Below, piece by piece: positions 19,262 through 28,000 of a stretch of DNA of 64,000 nucleotides. A program made the translations under genes and the position numbers. The DNA is from Microbacterium sp. AG238 (GTDB lineage: Bacteria; Actinomycetota; Actinomycetes; Actinomycetales; Microbacteriaceae): assembly GCF_003610405.1 (NCBI RefSeq), contig NZ_RAQC01000002.1, forward strand, positions 1-64,000, read 5' to 3'. The notes below the pieces were generated by a model that saw only the letters and a list, made by a program, of their open reading frames with translations, had not been told where the DNA came from and made no database searches. The stretch's first letter is position 1; each line of letters begins with the position of its first letter.

Positions 19262-19665
19262 CGACCATCCGGGCGCGGCGGTTGCTCGCGGCGCTGGCAG
19301 CGGTCGCGATCGTCACCGCCGGGCTCGTCGTCCACGGGCTTCTGCCCGACTCCGCCGCGACCGACATCGCGGGTGACGCCCTGTACGCCGTGCTGATCTA
19401 CGTGCTCGTCGTCGTGCTCGTGCCGCGCGTGTCGGCGACGGTCGTCGCGGTGATCGCCGGGGGCTGGTGCATCGCCGTCGAGCTGCTGCAGCTGAGCGAT
19501 CTGCCCGCCCGTGCTGCCGAGGCCTTCCCGCCCGCGGTCCTCGTGCTGGGCACGGTGTTCGACGCGCGCGACCTGCTCGTCTACGTCGTGTCGGTCGTCA
19601 TCGCCGGGGCGCTGGATGCCGCGTGGCGCCGCCGTTCGCGGCATCCGGAGCATCCGCGCGGCTGA
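19258..19665 (+). CDS. DUF2809 family membrane protein
   Basis: Protein of 135 residues with four hydrophobic segments and the DUF2809 pattern: GDALYAVLIYVLVVVLVP, then AVELLQL and a final DLLVYVVSVVIAGALD. Function of the family is unknown. GTG 19258 overlaps the stop of the NUDIX-NYN gene (GTGA), so the two are probably co-translated. Its 3' end overlaps the convergent bioQ by 68 nt. Confidence 0.8.
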   Translation: MTTIRARRLLAALAAVAIVTAGLVVHGLLPDSAATDIAGDALYAVLIYVLVVVLVPRVSATVVAVIAGGWCIAVELLQLSDLPARAAEAFPPAVLVLGTVFDARDLLVYVVSVVIAGALDAAWRRRSRHPEHPRG

Positions 19666-20281
19666 GGACGGTCGTCGTCGCCCCCGCGATGATGAGGTCG
19701 AGCGCCGCGGTGAACCCGTCGTCGTCGCCGTCGGCGACGCGCTCGGCCGACGCGGCCACGGTGCCCGCTGCAGCACCCCACGCGTCGGCGCTGCGCCGCT
19801 GCTGCTGGTGGAAGGTGAACCCGACGACGAAGTGGGTGATGGCGTCGGCGATGGTGTCGGCGAGCGACGCGGGTGCGCCGTGCTCGACCGCCACGGCGCG
19901 CAGCTGCGCATGCACGGGCGGTTCGACGAGCCCGAGCGCGAGCGAGCTGGAGACGACCTCCGCGCCGTCGCGGTACGCGAGCAGGCTGTCGTGCAGACGC
20001 AGGGCGAGGTCTCGCGCGGCGCCGTCGAGCGTCGTCGACGACGGCGCATCGGCCGCGGCGAGCGGTCGCAGGATGCGCCCGCTGACCGCGGCGAGCAGCT
20101 GCTGCTTGTTCTCGACGTGCCAGTACAGCGCGCTCGGCTGCACGCCGAGGTGCTCGGCGAGACGCCGCATCGACAGGTCGGGCAGCCCGACGCGGTCGAG
20201 CAGCTCGAGGGCGGCGTCGACGACGTCGTCGCGCGAGCGGCGTGGTGCTCGACTCGCGCGGTTTGAATCGTCGGCGATCAT
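19598..20281 (-). CDS. bioQ: TetR family repressor of biotin uptake, BioQ-like
   Basis: Protein of 227 residues. The N-terminal TetR HTH spans about residues 14-60 (DAALELLDRVGLPDLSMRRLAEHLGV, then ALYWHVENKQQLL). The C-terminal part resembles the TetR_C ligand-binding domain. It is divergent from bioY, and the 51-nt gap carries two TGAAC-N3-GTTCA palindromes, the arrangement known for BioQ, the actinobacterial biotin regulator. It probably represses both bioYMN and itself. BioQ responds to biotin status through biotin-related effectors or enzymes in other species; the signal here is not visible. Confidence 0.85.
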   Translation of the reverse strand: MIADDSNRASRAPRRSRDDVVDAALELLDRVGLPDLSMRRLAEHLGVQPSALYWHVENKQQLLAAVSGRILRPLAAADAPSSTTLDGAARDLALRLHDSLLAYRDGAEVVSSSLALGLVEPPVHAQLRAVAVEHGAPASLADTIADAITHFVVGFTFHQQQRRSADAWGAAAGTVAASAERVADGDDDGFTAALDLIIAGATTTVLSRADAPDAANGGATRHPAPRR

Positions 20282-20295
20282 GGCGCTACTCTACC

Positions 20296-20323
20296 TGAAC
20301 GTCGTTCACGTGAACGGTGTTCA
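20296..20323. promoter_or_regulatory. Two tandem BioQ-type operators
   Basis: Two 13-bp palindromes of the form TGAAC-N3-GTTCA lie at 20296-20308 and 20311-20323, centres 15 bp apart. The second abuts the bioY ribosome binding site aggagga (20323-20329), and the first starts 15 nt before the bioQ start codon. They could control both divergent genes. Confidence 0.85.
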
Positions 20324-20332
20324 GGAGGAATC

Positions 20333-20974
20333 ATGCCCCGATCGACCCACGCGGCCCGTCCCGCATTCGACGCGACCGACCTCGCACGCGCAGCGGTCTT
20401 CGCCGCCCTCATCGCGGTGCTCGGTCTGCCGGGATCGTTCACGCTGTTCGGTGGTGTCCCCATCACGGCGCAGACGCTCGGTGTGATGCTGGCGGGCGCC
20501 GTGCTCGGGCCGGTGGTCGGCGCAGCATCGGTCGGCGCCCTCCTCGCCCTCGTCGCTGTCGGCCTCCCGCTCCTCGCGGGCGGCCGCGGAGGACTGGCGG
20601 TCTTCGTGGGCCCGACGGCGGGCTACCTGGTCGGATGGCTCGTCGGTGCCGTGGTCGTCGGGCTCATCGTCCACCTCGGGGGACGGCGCCCGGTATGGTG
20701 GCGAACCGTTGCGGGGCTCCTCGTCGGAGGCGTGCTGGTCGTCTACGCATTCGGCATCCCGGTCCAGAGCGCTGTGCTCCGACTTCCCATCGAGCAGGCT
20801 GCGCTCGCGAACCTGGCGTTCGTGCCGGGCGACATCGTCAAGGTCGTCGTCGCGACGCTGGTGGTGGGCGCGCTCGTGCGCGGCTACCCGCGGGCTTTCC
20901 GGCGCACGTGGGCGCCGCGCGCGGGCACTCGGGTGACCGGCGATGCGCCGACGATGACCCCCACGTCGGCATGA
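20333..20974 (+). CDS. bioY: Biotin transporter substrate-binding subunit BioY
   Basis: Membrane protein of 213 residues, the S component of an energy-coupling factor (ECF) transporter. It has about six hydrophobic segments and the BioY motifs PGSFTLFGGVPITAQTLGVML and FVGPTAGYLVGW. ATG 20333 follows aggagga. The last 25 residues form a Pro/Arg/Thr-rich cytoplasmic tail. Its TGA overlaps the ATG of the ATPase gene, and the BioQ operators sit directly upstream. Confidence 0.95.
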   Translation: MPRSTHAARPAFDATDLARAAVFAALIAVLGLPGSFTLFGGVPITAQTLGVMLAGAVLGPVVGAASVGALLALVAVGLPLLAGGRGGLAVFVGPTAGYLVGWLVGAVVVGLIVHLGGRRPVWWRTVAGLLVGGVLVVYAFGIPVQSAVLRLPIEQAALANLAFVPGDIVKVVVATLVVGALVRGYPRAFRRTWAPRAGTRVTGDAPTMTPTSA

Positions 20975-21690
20975 CGGCCGGGCGACCCCGCGCGACGGCC
21001 ACGACGATCGGCGGCATCCGACTCGATGCCGCGACCGTGCGTCTCGGCGACGCTCAGGTGCTGGCACCCCTCACCCTCGATCTCGATGCCCGGACGATCG
21101 CGGTGGTCGGCGACAACGGGTCGGGCAAGTCGACGCTCGCCCGGCTCATCGGCGGGCTGGTGCGTCCGACGGGGGGAACGGTCCGGGTGCTCGGCTGCGA
21201 CCCGGTGCGCGATGCGGCGGAGCTGCGACGTCGCGTCGCGATCGTCTTCAGCAACCCGGACGCGCAGATCGTCATGCCCACGGTCGCCGAGGACGTCGCC
21301 TTCTCGCTCCGCGGCGACGGTGCCTCCCGTGCCGGGCGCGCGGCGCGCGTCGGCCGAGCGCTCGAACGGTTCGGTCTGACCGACCTGCGCGATCACCCCG
21401 CCCACGAGCTGTCGGGCGGGCAGAAGCAGCTGCTCGCGCTCTGCGGCGCGTTCGTGCGCGAGCCCGAGCTCGTCGTCGCCGACGAGCCCACCGCATTCCT
21501 CGACGGGCGGAACGCCGCACGCATCGCGGGACATCTCTTCAGCGACACCGGCCACCGGCTGCTCCTCGTGACCCACGACCTCGAGCTCGCGCGGCGATGC
21601 GAGCTCGCCGTGCACGTGGCCGGGGGACGCGTCGTCGCGGCGGGTGGCGCGTCCGAGGTCGTCGACGCGTACGCGAGGACATGGCGATGA
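20971..21690 (+). CDS. bioM: ECF transporter ATPase BioM
   Basis: Protein of 239 residues with Walker A GDNGSGKST (47-55), ABC signature ELSGGQKQ, Walker B ELVVADEPT and the switch histidine in LLVTHDLE. It energises the BioY/BioN biotin transporter. It overlaps bioY by 4 nt. Only one ATPase is encoded, as in the dedicated BioMNY transporter. Confidence 0.92.
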   Translation: MTAGRPRATATTIGGIRLDAATVRLGDAQVLAPLTLDLDARTIAVVGDNGSGKSTLARLIGGLVRPTGGTVRVLGCDPVRDAAELRRRVAIVFSNPDAQIVMPTVAEDVAFSLRGDGASRAGRAARVGRALERFGLTDLRDHPAHELSGGQKQLLALCGAFVREPELVVADEPTAFLDGRNAARIAGHLFSDTGHRLLLVTHDLELARRCELAVHVAGGRVVAAGGASEVVDAYARTWR

Positions 21691-21715
21691 CGTCGGCCCC
21701 GGCGTGCGGGGCGAG

Positions 21716-22312
21716 ATGCTGACGCTCTACCGTCCGGGAGAACGCGGTTGGCACCGGATGCCGGCGGCGCCCAAGACCGTGCTGATCCTCGGCATGGTGA
21801 TGATCGTCTCGCTCCTGCCGGCATCGCCCCCGACGGCAGCGGTAGCGGCGAGCCTCTGCCTGGCCTGCTACGGCATCCCGGGAACAGGCTGGCGCGAGCT
21901 CGCCCGCCAGGTGTGGGCGCTGCGGTGGCTCCTGGTCATCGCGCTCGCCGGTCAGCTGGTCTTCCTCGGTGTCGAGCCCGCGATCGTCGGGACCGTGCGC
22001 ATCCTGGTCGCGATCCTCCTGGCCTCGCTGCTGGCGCTCACGACGCCGGTCGCGGCGCTCCTCGACCTCTTCGAACGAGTCCTCCGTCCCACTCGGGCGG
22101 TCGGTGCCGACCCCGAGCGCATGTCGCTCCTCCTCGTGGTGGCGCTCGGTTCCGTGCCGACGCTCGCCCGCATCGCCCGTGACGTGCGGGATGCGCACCG
22201 GGCGCGGGGAGCGCGGGGCGGCATCCGTTCGTCGGCGCTCGCGTTCATCGTCCTCGCGCTCAAGCACGCGGACGATCTGGGCGACGCCCTCACCGCGCGC
22301 GGAGTGCGCTGA
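21716..22312 (+). CDS. bioN: ECF transporter transmembrane subunit BioN
   Basis: Protein of 198 residues, the T component of the biotin ECF transporter. It has four or five hydrophobic segments and the Ala-Arg-Gly type coupling motifs (DAHRARGARGG and DALTARGVR) that contact the ATPase. Start is uncertain: ATG 21716 keeps a normal length, while GTG 21704 would add four residues. A perfect hairpin follows the stop. Confidence 0.85.
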   Translation: MLTLYRPGERGWHRMPAAPKTVLILGMVMIVSLLPASPPTAAVAASLCLACYGIPGTGWRELARQVWALRWLLVIALAGQLVFLGVEPAIVGTVRILVAILLASLLALTTPVAALLDLFERVLRPTRAVGADPERMSLLLVVALGSVPTLARIARDVRDAHRARGARGGIRSSALAFIVLALKHADDLGDALTARGVR

Positions 22313-22315
22313 TCA

Positions 22316-22347
22316 GAGCCGGGGCGCGTCCCGACGCGCCCCGGCTC
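22316..22347. terminator. Bidirectional terminator between bioN and nrdG
   Basis: Perfect 15-bp arms (gagccggggcgcgtc and its complement) with a 2-nt central gap form a very stable hairpin between two convergent genes. It overlaps the nrdG stop codon. Confidence 0.8.
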
Positions 22348-23071
22348 ACCGCACGTCGACGTGCTCGAACCGCTCGCGCGGCACGCGGTCGAGACGCACC
22401 GGCTCGCCGTCGGAGATGCCGCATCGGCTGCCCGTCGCGCGGAATCGCTGGATCGCCCATCGACGCACCCCGCGGTCGGCGAGCGTCTCGCCGAGCTCAC
22501 CGAGCCGCTCGTCGTCGATGAGATCGGGGTGCACGGTGGTGCGGACCTCGACGTCGAGTGGATCGGGGGTCGCGGTGCGCTCCCGCTGAGCCGCGAGCAC
22601 GAGGTCGAGCGAGCGCAGCGCAGCGCGTCCGCTCGGACCGCGGCCCGTCACGCCGGCGTAGTCGCCGGCCGAGGCCTTCACATCGAGCCCGATCCACGAC
22701 AGCGCCGGCAGCGCCCTCTCGAGCAGCGCCGGATACGCGCCGCCCGTGTGCAGCCCGACGTCGAACCCGAGCGCGCGGGTCCGTGCGATCGCGTCGGGAA
22801 GGGCGCGTTGCATCGTCGGCTCACCGCCCGAGAAGACCACCCCGTCGAGCAGGCCGCGGCGCTCGCCGAGGAAGGCGGCGACCGCCTCCCATGGCATGGT
22901 GCCGCGCCCGCGCGGATCGATCAGATCGGGATTGTGGCAGTAACGGCAGTCCCAGGGGCAGCCCTGGAGGAAGACTGTCGCCACCAGGCGGCCGGGCCAA
23001 TCGACCGTCGAGAACCGTGAGAGTCCCGCGATGCGCAGACGGGATGCCGCGTGGTCGTGCGCCGGAGGCAT
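22346..23071 (-). CDS. nrdG: Anaerobic ribonucleotide reductase activating protein (radical SAM)
   Basis: Protein of 241 residues with the radical SAM cysteine motif C38-x3-C42-x2-C45 (CPWDCRYC) and GGEPT in the SAM-binding loop. It installs the glycyl radical on the neighbouring NrdD. It is longer than E. coli NrdG and resembles the pyruvate-formate-lyase-activase-like version. It starts 1 nt after the nrdD stop, so the pair is one operon. Confidence 0.9.
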   Translation of the reverse strand: MPPAHDHAASRLRIAGLSRFSTVDWPGRLVATVFLQGCPWDCRYCHNPDLIDPRGRGTMPWEAVAAFLGERRGLLDGVVFSGGEPTMQRALPDAIARTRALGFDVGLHTGGAYPALLERALPALSWIGLDVKASAGDYAGVTGRGPSGRAALRSLDLVLAAQRERTATPDPLDVEVRTTVHPDLIDDERLGELGETLADRGVRRWAIQRFRATGSRCGISDGEPVRLDRVPRERFEHVDVR

Positions 23072-23072
23072 G

Positions 23073-24869
23073 TCACACGACCGCCGCGGCGCGCTCGTAC
23101 GAGAACGCCCGGCGCTCGGCCGCCTCGCCCTTCTTGCCGATGTTGAACGACGCGACCGGGCGGAAGTAGCCCATCACCCGCGTCCACACCTCGCACTCGG
23201 CGCGGCACTGCGGGCACGTCGCGTGGTCGCCCGAGAGGTAGCCGTGCTGCGGGCAGATCGAGAACGTCGGCGTGATGGTGATGTACGGGATGCGGAACCG
23301 CTCGAGCGAACGGCGGACGAGGGCCTTGCACGCCTCGCCCGTCGGTGCAGCCTCGCCCATGTAGAGGTGCAGGACGGTGCCGCCGGTGTACTTCTGCTGC
23401 AGACCCTCCTGGAGTTCCATCGCGAGGAACGGGTCGTCGGTGAAGGCCACCGGCAGCTGCGACGAGTTCGTGTAGTACGGGTTCGTCGCCGTCCCGGCAT
23501 GACGAATGCCGTCGAAGCGTGCGATGTCGGCGCGGGCGAAGCGGTAGGTCGCCGACTCGGCCGGGGTGGCCTCGAGGTTGTAGAGGTGCCCGGTCTGCTC
23601 CTGGAACTCGACCATGCGTGCGCGCACGTGATCGAGCAGGTCTGCGGCGAACCGCATCCCCTCGTCCGTCGTGATGTCGTGCGTGTCGCCGAAGAAGTTG
23701 CGCACCGCCTCGTTGAGCCCGTTCACGCCGATCGTCGAGAAGTGGTTGTCGAGGGTGCCGAGGTAGCGTCTGCTGTAGGGGAAGAGGCCGGCGTCGAGGT
23801 GGCGTCCGATGACGGCCCGTTTCGCCTCGAGACTGTCGCGGGCGATCTCGAGCAGCCGGTCGAGCTGCGCGTACAGGCCCGGGCGATCGCCGGCGTGCAC
23901 GAACCCGAGCCGTGCGCAGTTGACGGTGACCACTCCGACGGAGCCGGTCTGCTCCGCTGATCCGAACAACCCGTTCCCGCGCTTGAGCAGCTCGGTGAGG
24001 TCGAGCTGCAGCCGGCAGCACATCGACCGGATCATCCCGGGGTCGAGGTCGGAGTTCACGAAGTTCTGGAAGTAGGGCAGGCCGTACTTCGCCGTCATCC
24101 CGAACAATGCGTCGACCTCGGGGGCGTCCCAGTCGAAGTCTTTCGTGATGTTGTAGGTCGGAATCGGGAAGGTGAAGGCTCTCCCGTCCGCGTCGCCCTC
24201 CGTCATCACCGACAGGAAAGCGCGATTGATCATCGCCATCTCGGGCGCGAGGTCGCCGTAGGTGAAGTCGGCGAGGCGACCGCCCACGAGCGGGCGCTGT
24301 TCGGCGAGATCGTCGGGGCAGGTCCAGTCGAAGGTCAGGTTCGTGAAGGGCGTCTGGGTTCCCCACCGTGACGGGACGTTGAGGTTGAACACGAGCTCCT
24401 GGATGCCCTGGCGCACCGCGCGGTCATCGAGTGCGTCGAGCCGCACGAACGGGGCGAGGTACGTGTCGAACGAGCTGAACGCCTGCGCTCCCGCCCATTC
24501 GTTCTGAAGAGTCCCGAGGAAGTTGACGATCTGCCCGAGGGCGCTCGAGAAGTGCTTCGGCGGGGTCGACGAGATCGCGCCCGGAACCCCGTTGAACCCC
24601 TGCTCGAGCAGTTGGCGCAGCGACCAGCCGGCACAGTAGCCGGCGAACACGTCGAGATCGTGGATGTGGATGTCGCCGTCGCGGTGCGCTGCCCCGGCCT
24701 CGGGCGCGTAGACCTCGTCGAGCCAGTAGTTGGCGATCAGCTTGCCGGACGCGTTGAGGATGAGGCCGCCCAGGCTGTAGCCCTGGTTGGCGTTCGCGTT
24801 GACGCGCCAGTCGCGTCTCTCGAGATACTCCTCGACGGTTGTTCGGACGGGGATTGAGCGCATGGTCAT
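23073..24869 (-). CDS. nrdD: Anaerobic (class III) ribonucleoside-triphosphate reductase
   Basis: Protein of 598 residues, the oxygen-sensitive glycyl radical enzyme that makes dNTPs. The catalytic barrel has motifs such as DIHIHDL, the FTFPIPTYNI segment and GVVTVNCARLGF. Near the C-terminus a CPQH/CPQC zinc site is followed by RVMGYFRPV, where G567 is the expected radical glycine. There is no N-terminal ATP-cone, so overall activity regulation is probably absent. ATG 24869 is preceded by aaggga. A NrdR-box-like palindrome lies about 50 nt upstream. Confidence 0.93.
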   Translation of the reverse strand: MTMRSIPVRTTVEEYLERRDWRVNANANQGYSLGGLILNASGKLIANYWLDEVYAPEAGAAHRDGDIHIHDLDVFAGYCAGWSLRQLLEQGFNGVPGAISSTPPKHFSSALGQIVNFLGTLQNEWAGAQAFSSFDTYLAPFVRLDALDDRAVRQGIQELVFNLNVPSRWGTQTPFTNLTFDWTCPDDLAEQRPLVGGRLADFTYGDLAPEMAMINRAFLSVMTEGDADGRAFTFPIPTYNITKDFDWDAPEVDALFGMTAKYGLPYFQNFVNSDLDPGMIRSMCCRLQLDLTELLKRGNGLFGSAEQTGSVGVVTVNCARLGFVHAGDRPGLYAQLDRLLEIARDSLEAKRAVIGRHLDAGLFPYSRRYLGTLDNHFSTIGVNGLNEAVRNFFGDTHDITTDEGMRFAADLLDHVRARMVEFQEQTGHLYNLEATPAESATYRFARADIARFDGIRHAGTATNPYYTNSSQLPVAFTDDPFLAMELQEGLQQKYTGGTVLHLYMGEAAPTGEACKALVRRSLERFRIPYITITPTFSICPQHGYLSGDHATCPQCRAECEVWTRVMGYFRPVASFNIGKKGEAAERRAFSYERAAAVV

Positions 24870-24920
24870 GTGAGTCCCTTCACGAGGCGCCCCAGATGTG
24901 GGGGTCGGTTCTCGATTCAG

Positions 24921-24936
24921 CCACTACATGATGTGT
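24921..24936 (-). promoter_or_regulatory. Candidate NrdR box upstream of nrdD
   Basis: Read on the minus strand the 16-mer acacatcatgtagtgg matches the NrdR consensus acaCwAtATaTwGtgt at about 12 of 16 positions, with symmetric CAC/GTG ends. NrdR boxes usually occur as two copies; only one clear copy is seen. Weak, motif-based call. Confidence 0.4.
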
Positions 24937-24990
24937 TGCCCTCGCGTGGCGCGCCGGAACAAATCCCCGCACGCCACGCGCGCCAGCGGC

Positions 24991-25051
24991 GGAGAATGTC
25001 GCGGACTTCGGACGTATCGTGCCTAAGGGCCCGAAGTTCGCGACATCCTCC
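24991..25051. repeat. Long inverted repeat between the mannosidase and nrdD genes
   Basis: Arms of 21 nt at 24991-25011 and 25031-25051 match at 19 of 21 positions around a 19-nt loop. It lies just past the stop of the alpha-mannosidase gene (minus strand) and upstream of nrdD, so it may end the sugar operon transcript. Like the repeat at 17771 it is much longer than an ordinary terminator. Confidence 0.7.
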
Positions 25052-25086
25052 GAGTTCCGTGTCGTGTCGCGTCGCGGATGCGGGGC

Positions 25087-28000
25087 TCAGCGGGCGAAGC
25101 GGAGCGTCACGATCTCGAACGGGCGGAGAGACAGGGGCGCGGCGTCGCCGGAGAGAGCGGATGCCGCGACCTCGCGCTCGAGCAGATCGGTCTGGGTCAC
25201 CGCGCGGGCGTCGAAACCGGCGCGCACGACCGTGTCGACACGGCGGCCCCATGCCTCGTACAGCCGCACGACGACATCCCCCGAGCCGTCCTCGGCCAGC
25301 TTGACCGCCTCGACGACGACCCCCGGGTCCGCCACCGCCACGATCGGTTCGATTTCGGCTGCGGTTCCCGTGACGATCCGCTCGGGCAGGTTCAGCCGGT
25401 AGCCCTCGATGACGGCATCCGCCACGTCCGCGCCGACGACCAGGCCGACTCGCAGCGCGTACGTGCCCTGGTCCTGCGTGGGGTCAGGGAACAGTGCCGA
25501 CCGGATCAGCGACAGGCGGACGACCGAGATCGTACCGCCGCCGGCCGATCGCTCGGCGCGCGTGATGTCGTGACCGTACGTCGAGTCGTTGACCACCGCG
25601 ACACCGAAGCCGGGCTCGCCCACGCGTACCCAGCGCTGCGCGACGGTCTCGAAGCGGGCGGCATCCCACGACGTGTTGGTGTGGGTCTTCCGCTCGATGT
25701 GGCCGAACTGCACCTCCGAGGTCGCGCTGTCGGTGTGCACGTCGACGGGGAACGCGAGCTTCAGCAGCTTCTGCGATTCGTGCCAGTCGAGCTCGAACCC
25801 GAGCGACACGGTGCGAGAGTCCGCTGCCAGCCCGATGCGCTCGGTCACCCGCGACGAGCCGAACGACCGGGTGACGACGATCTCGTCGCCGTCGAGCTCG
25901 AGACCATCGAGGCCGTCGAGGTCGGTCACGGTGTTCCGGTAGTGCACGTCGACGTCCCAGGCATCCCACTGGGTCGGGGTGTCGCGGTGCAGCTGCAGCA
26001 GAGCGGATGCCGTACCCGGCGGCACGCTCTCGCGACCGCTCGCCACGTCGACGGCCGAGACGATCACGCCGCGATCGTCGACCACCACGCGCACGATACC
26101 GTTGTCGAGCACCCAGCCCTCGGGCGAGCGTTCGGGGCGCACGCGGGCGGCCTCGGGGGCGGCTGCTGCACCGAGAGCCGCGACCCCGCCGCGAGCGTGG
26201 GGCGCTGCATTGACCCGCAGCTCGTGCGTCGCCTCGCCCGGCTCGGGCGACCCGGCCAACGCCGTCAACGCTTCGCCGATGATCTCTTCGAGCTCACGGG
26301 CGACGGCGGCGTAGTTGCGCTCGGCGTCCTGGTACACCCACGCGATCGACGATCCCGGCAGGATGTCGTGGAACTGCTGCAGCAGCACCGTCTCCCATGC
26401 GCGGGCGAGTCTCTCGGCGGGGTAGGGGGCGCCCGTGCGCACAGCCGCGGTCGTCGCCCACAGCTCGGCTTCGCGCAGCAGGTGCTCGCTGCGTCGGTTG
26501 CCCTGCTTCGTAGCGAGCTGGCTCGTGTAGGTGCCGCGGTGGAACTCCAGGTACAGCTCGCCGACCCACACCTCCGGGTCGGGGTACTCCGCCTCGGCGG
26601 TCTCGAAGAATCGCCGGGGCGTCGAGTGCACGACTCGCGGCGATCCCTCGAGCGAGGTGGTGCGCGCGATCGCCGCTGTCATCTCGCGGGTGGGCCCGCC
26701 GCCGCCGTCGCCGAAGCCGTAGGGGAGCAGCGAGACGGTGCCGCGTCCCTTGTCGGCGTAGTTGCGTTCGGCGTGCGCCAGCTCGGCTGCCGAGACGACC
26801 GAGTTGTACGAATCGACCGGCGGGAAGTGGGTGAACAGGCGTGTTCCGTCGATGCCCTCCCACCGGAAGGTGTGGTGCGGCATCCGGTTCGTCTCGTTCC
26901 ACGAGATCTTCTGGGTGAGGAACCACCGCGCCCCCGCGGCTTTCGCGATCTGGGGGAGGGCGCCGCTGTATCCGAACGAGTCGGGAAGCCACACCTCGGG
27001 GGTGTCGATGCCGAACTCGCGCTGGAAGAACCCCTTGCCCGCGACGAACTGCCGAGCCAGGGCCTCGGCGCCGGGCAGGTTGGTGTCGGATTCGACCCAC
27101 ATGCTGCCGACCGGCACGAACCGCCCCTCGGCCACGCGTGCCCGGATGCGCTCGAACAGGTCGGGGTAGTACTCCTTGACCCACGCGTACTGCTGCGCTG
27201 AAGACGCGGCGAAGACGAAGTCGGGATCCTCGTCCATCAGCGAGAGGACGTTCGAGAACGTGCGGGCGACCTTTCGCACCGTCTCACGCACCGGCCACAG
27301 CCACGCCGAGTCGATGTGGGCATGTCCCACGGCGTGCAGCGTGTGCGCGCTCGCCGAGGCCGGAGCCGCGATCACGGGCGCGAGCACGGCGCGACCCGCT
27401 GCTGCGGTTGCCGCCACATCCTGCGGGTCGACGACGTCGATCATCCGTTCCAACGCGAGCAGGATGTCGGCGCGCCGCGGCGAGGTCGCGTCGAGCTGCG
27501 CCGCGAGTCCTCGAAGCGCGGAGGTGTCGGCCAGCAGCGCCGAGACCTCGAGGTCGCGCAGGCGCACATCGACCGTGCGCAGCACGTACACGGGGTCGGC
27601 GCCTGCCGTCGCCCGGTCGCCGACCGGTGTGGGCGCGAAGGTGAAGATGCTCCCGACGTCGGGGTTCGACGCACCCTCGACGAAGACGTCGACCGCGCCG
27701 CCCGGCGACACCGCCTCGGCGGCGACGTTGTTGAACGGTGCGATCCCGCGCAGCGGCCGGCCGTCGACCGACCACACCATCGCCTCGCACTGGAAGCCCG
27801 CCTGCCCCGACGTGAAGCCGAGGTCGACGACGAGTTCGGCGCGCGTCCCCGGGATCGGCCGGCCGCCCTCGAACCAGTCGGCCGGCGCATCGCCCGTGAC
27901 GCGGAACCAGGTCGTCCCCCACGGGCGCCCCCAGGGCTGACCGACCTCGATCGGGCGGTAGTCGCCGGCGCGGGCTTCGTCGAAGGCCACCGGTTCGCCC

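Noticed and set aside
25078..27201. 707-residue plus-strand open frame across the mannosidase gene
   Set aside because: Antisense to a clear GH38 gene; low-complexity Arg/Asp/His composition and no motif.
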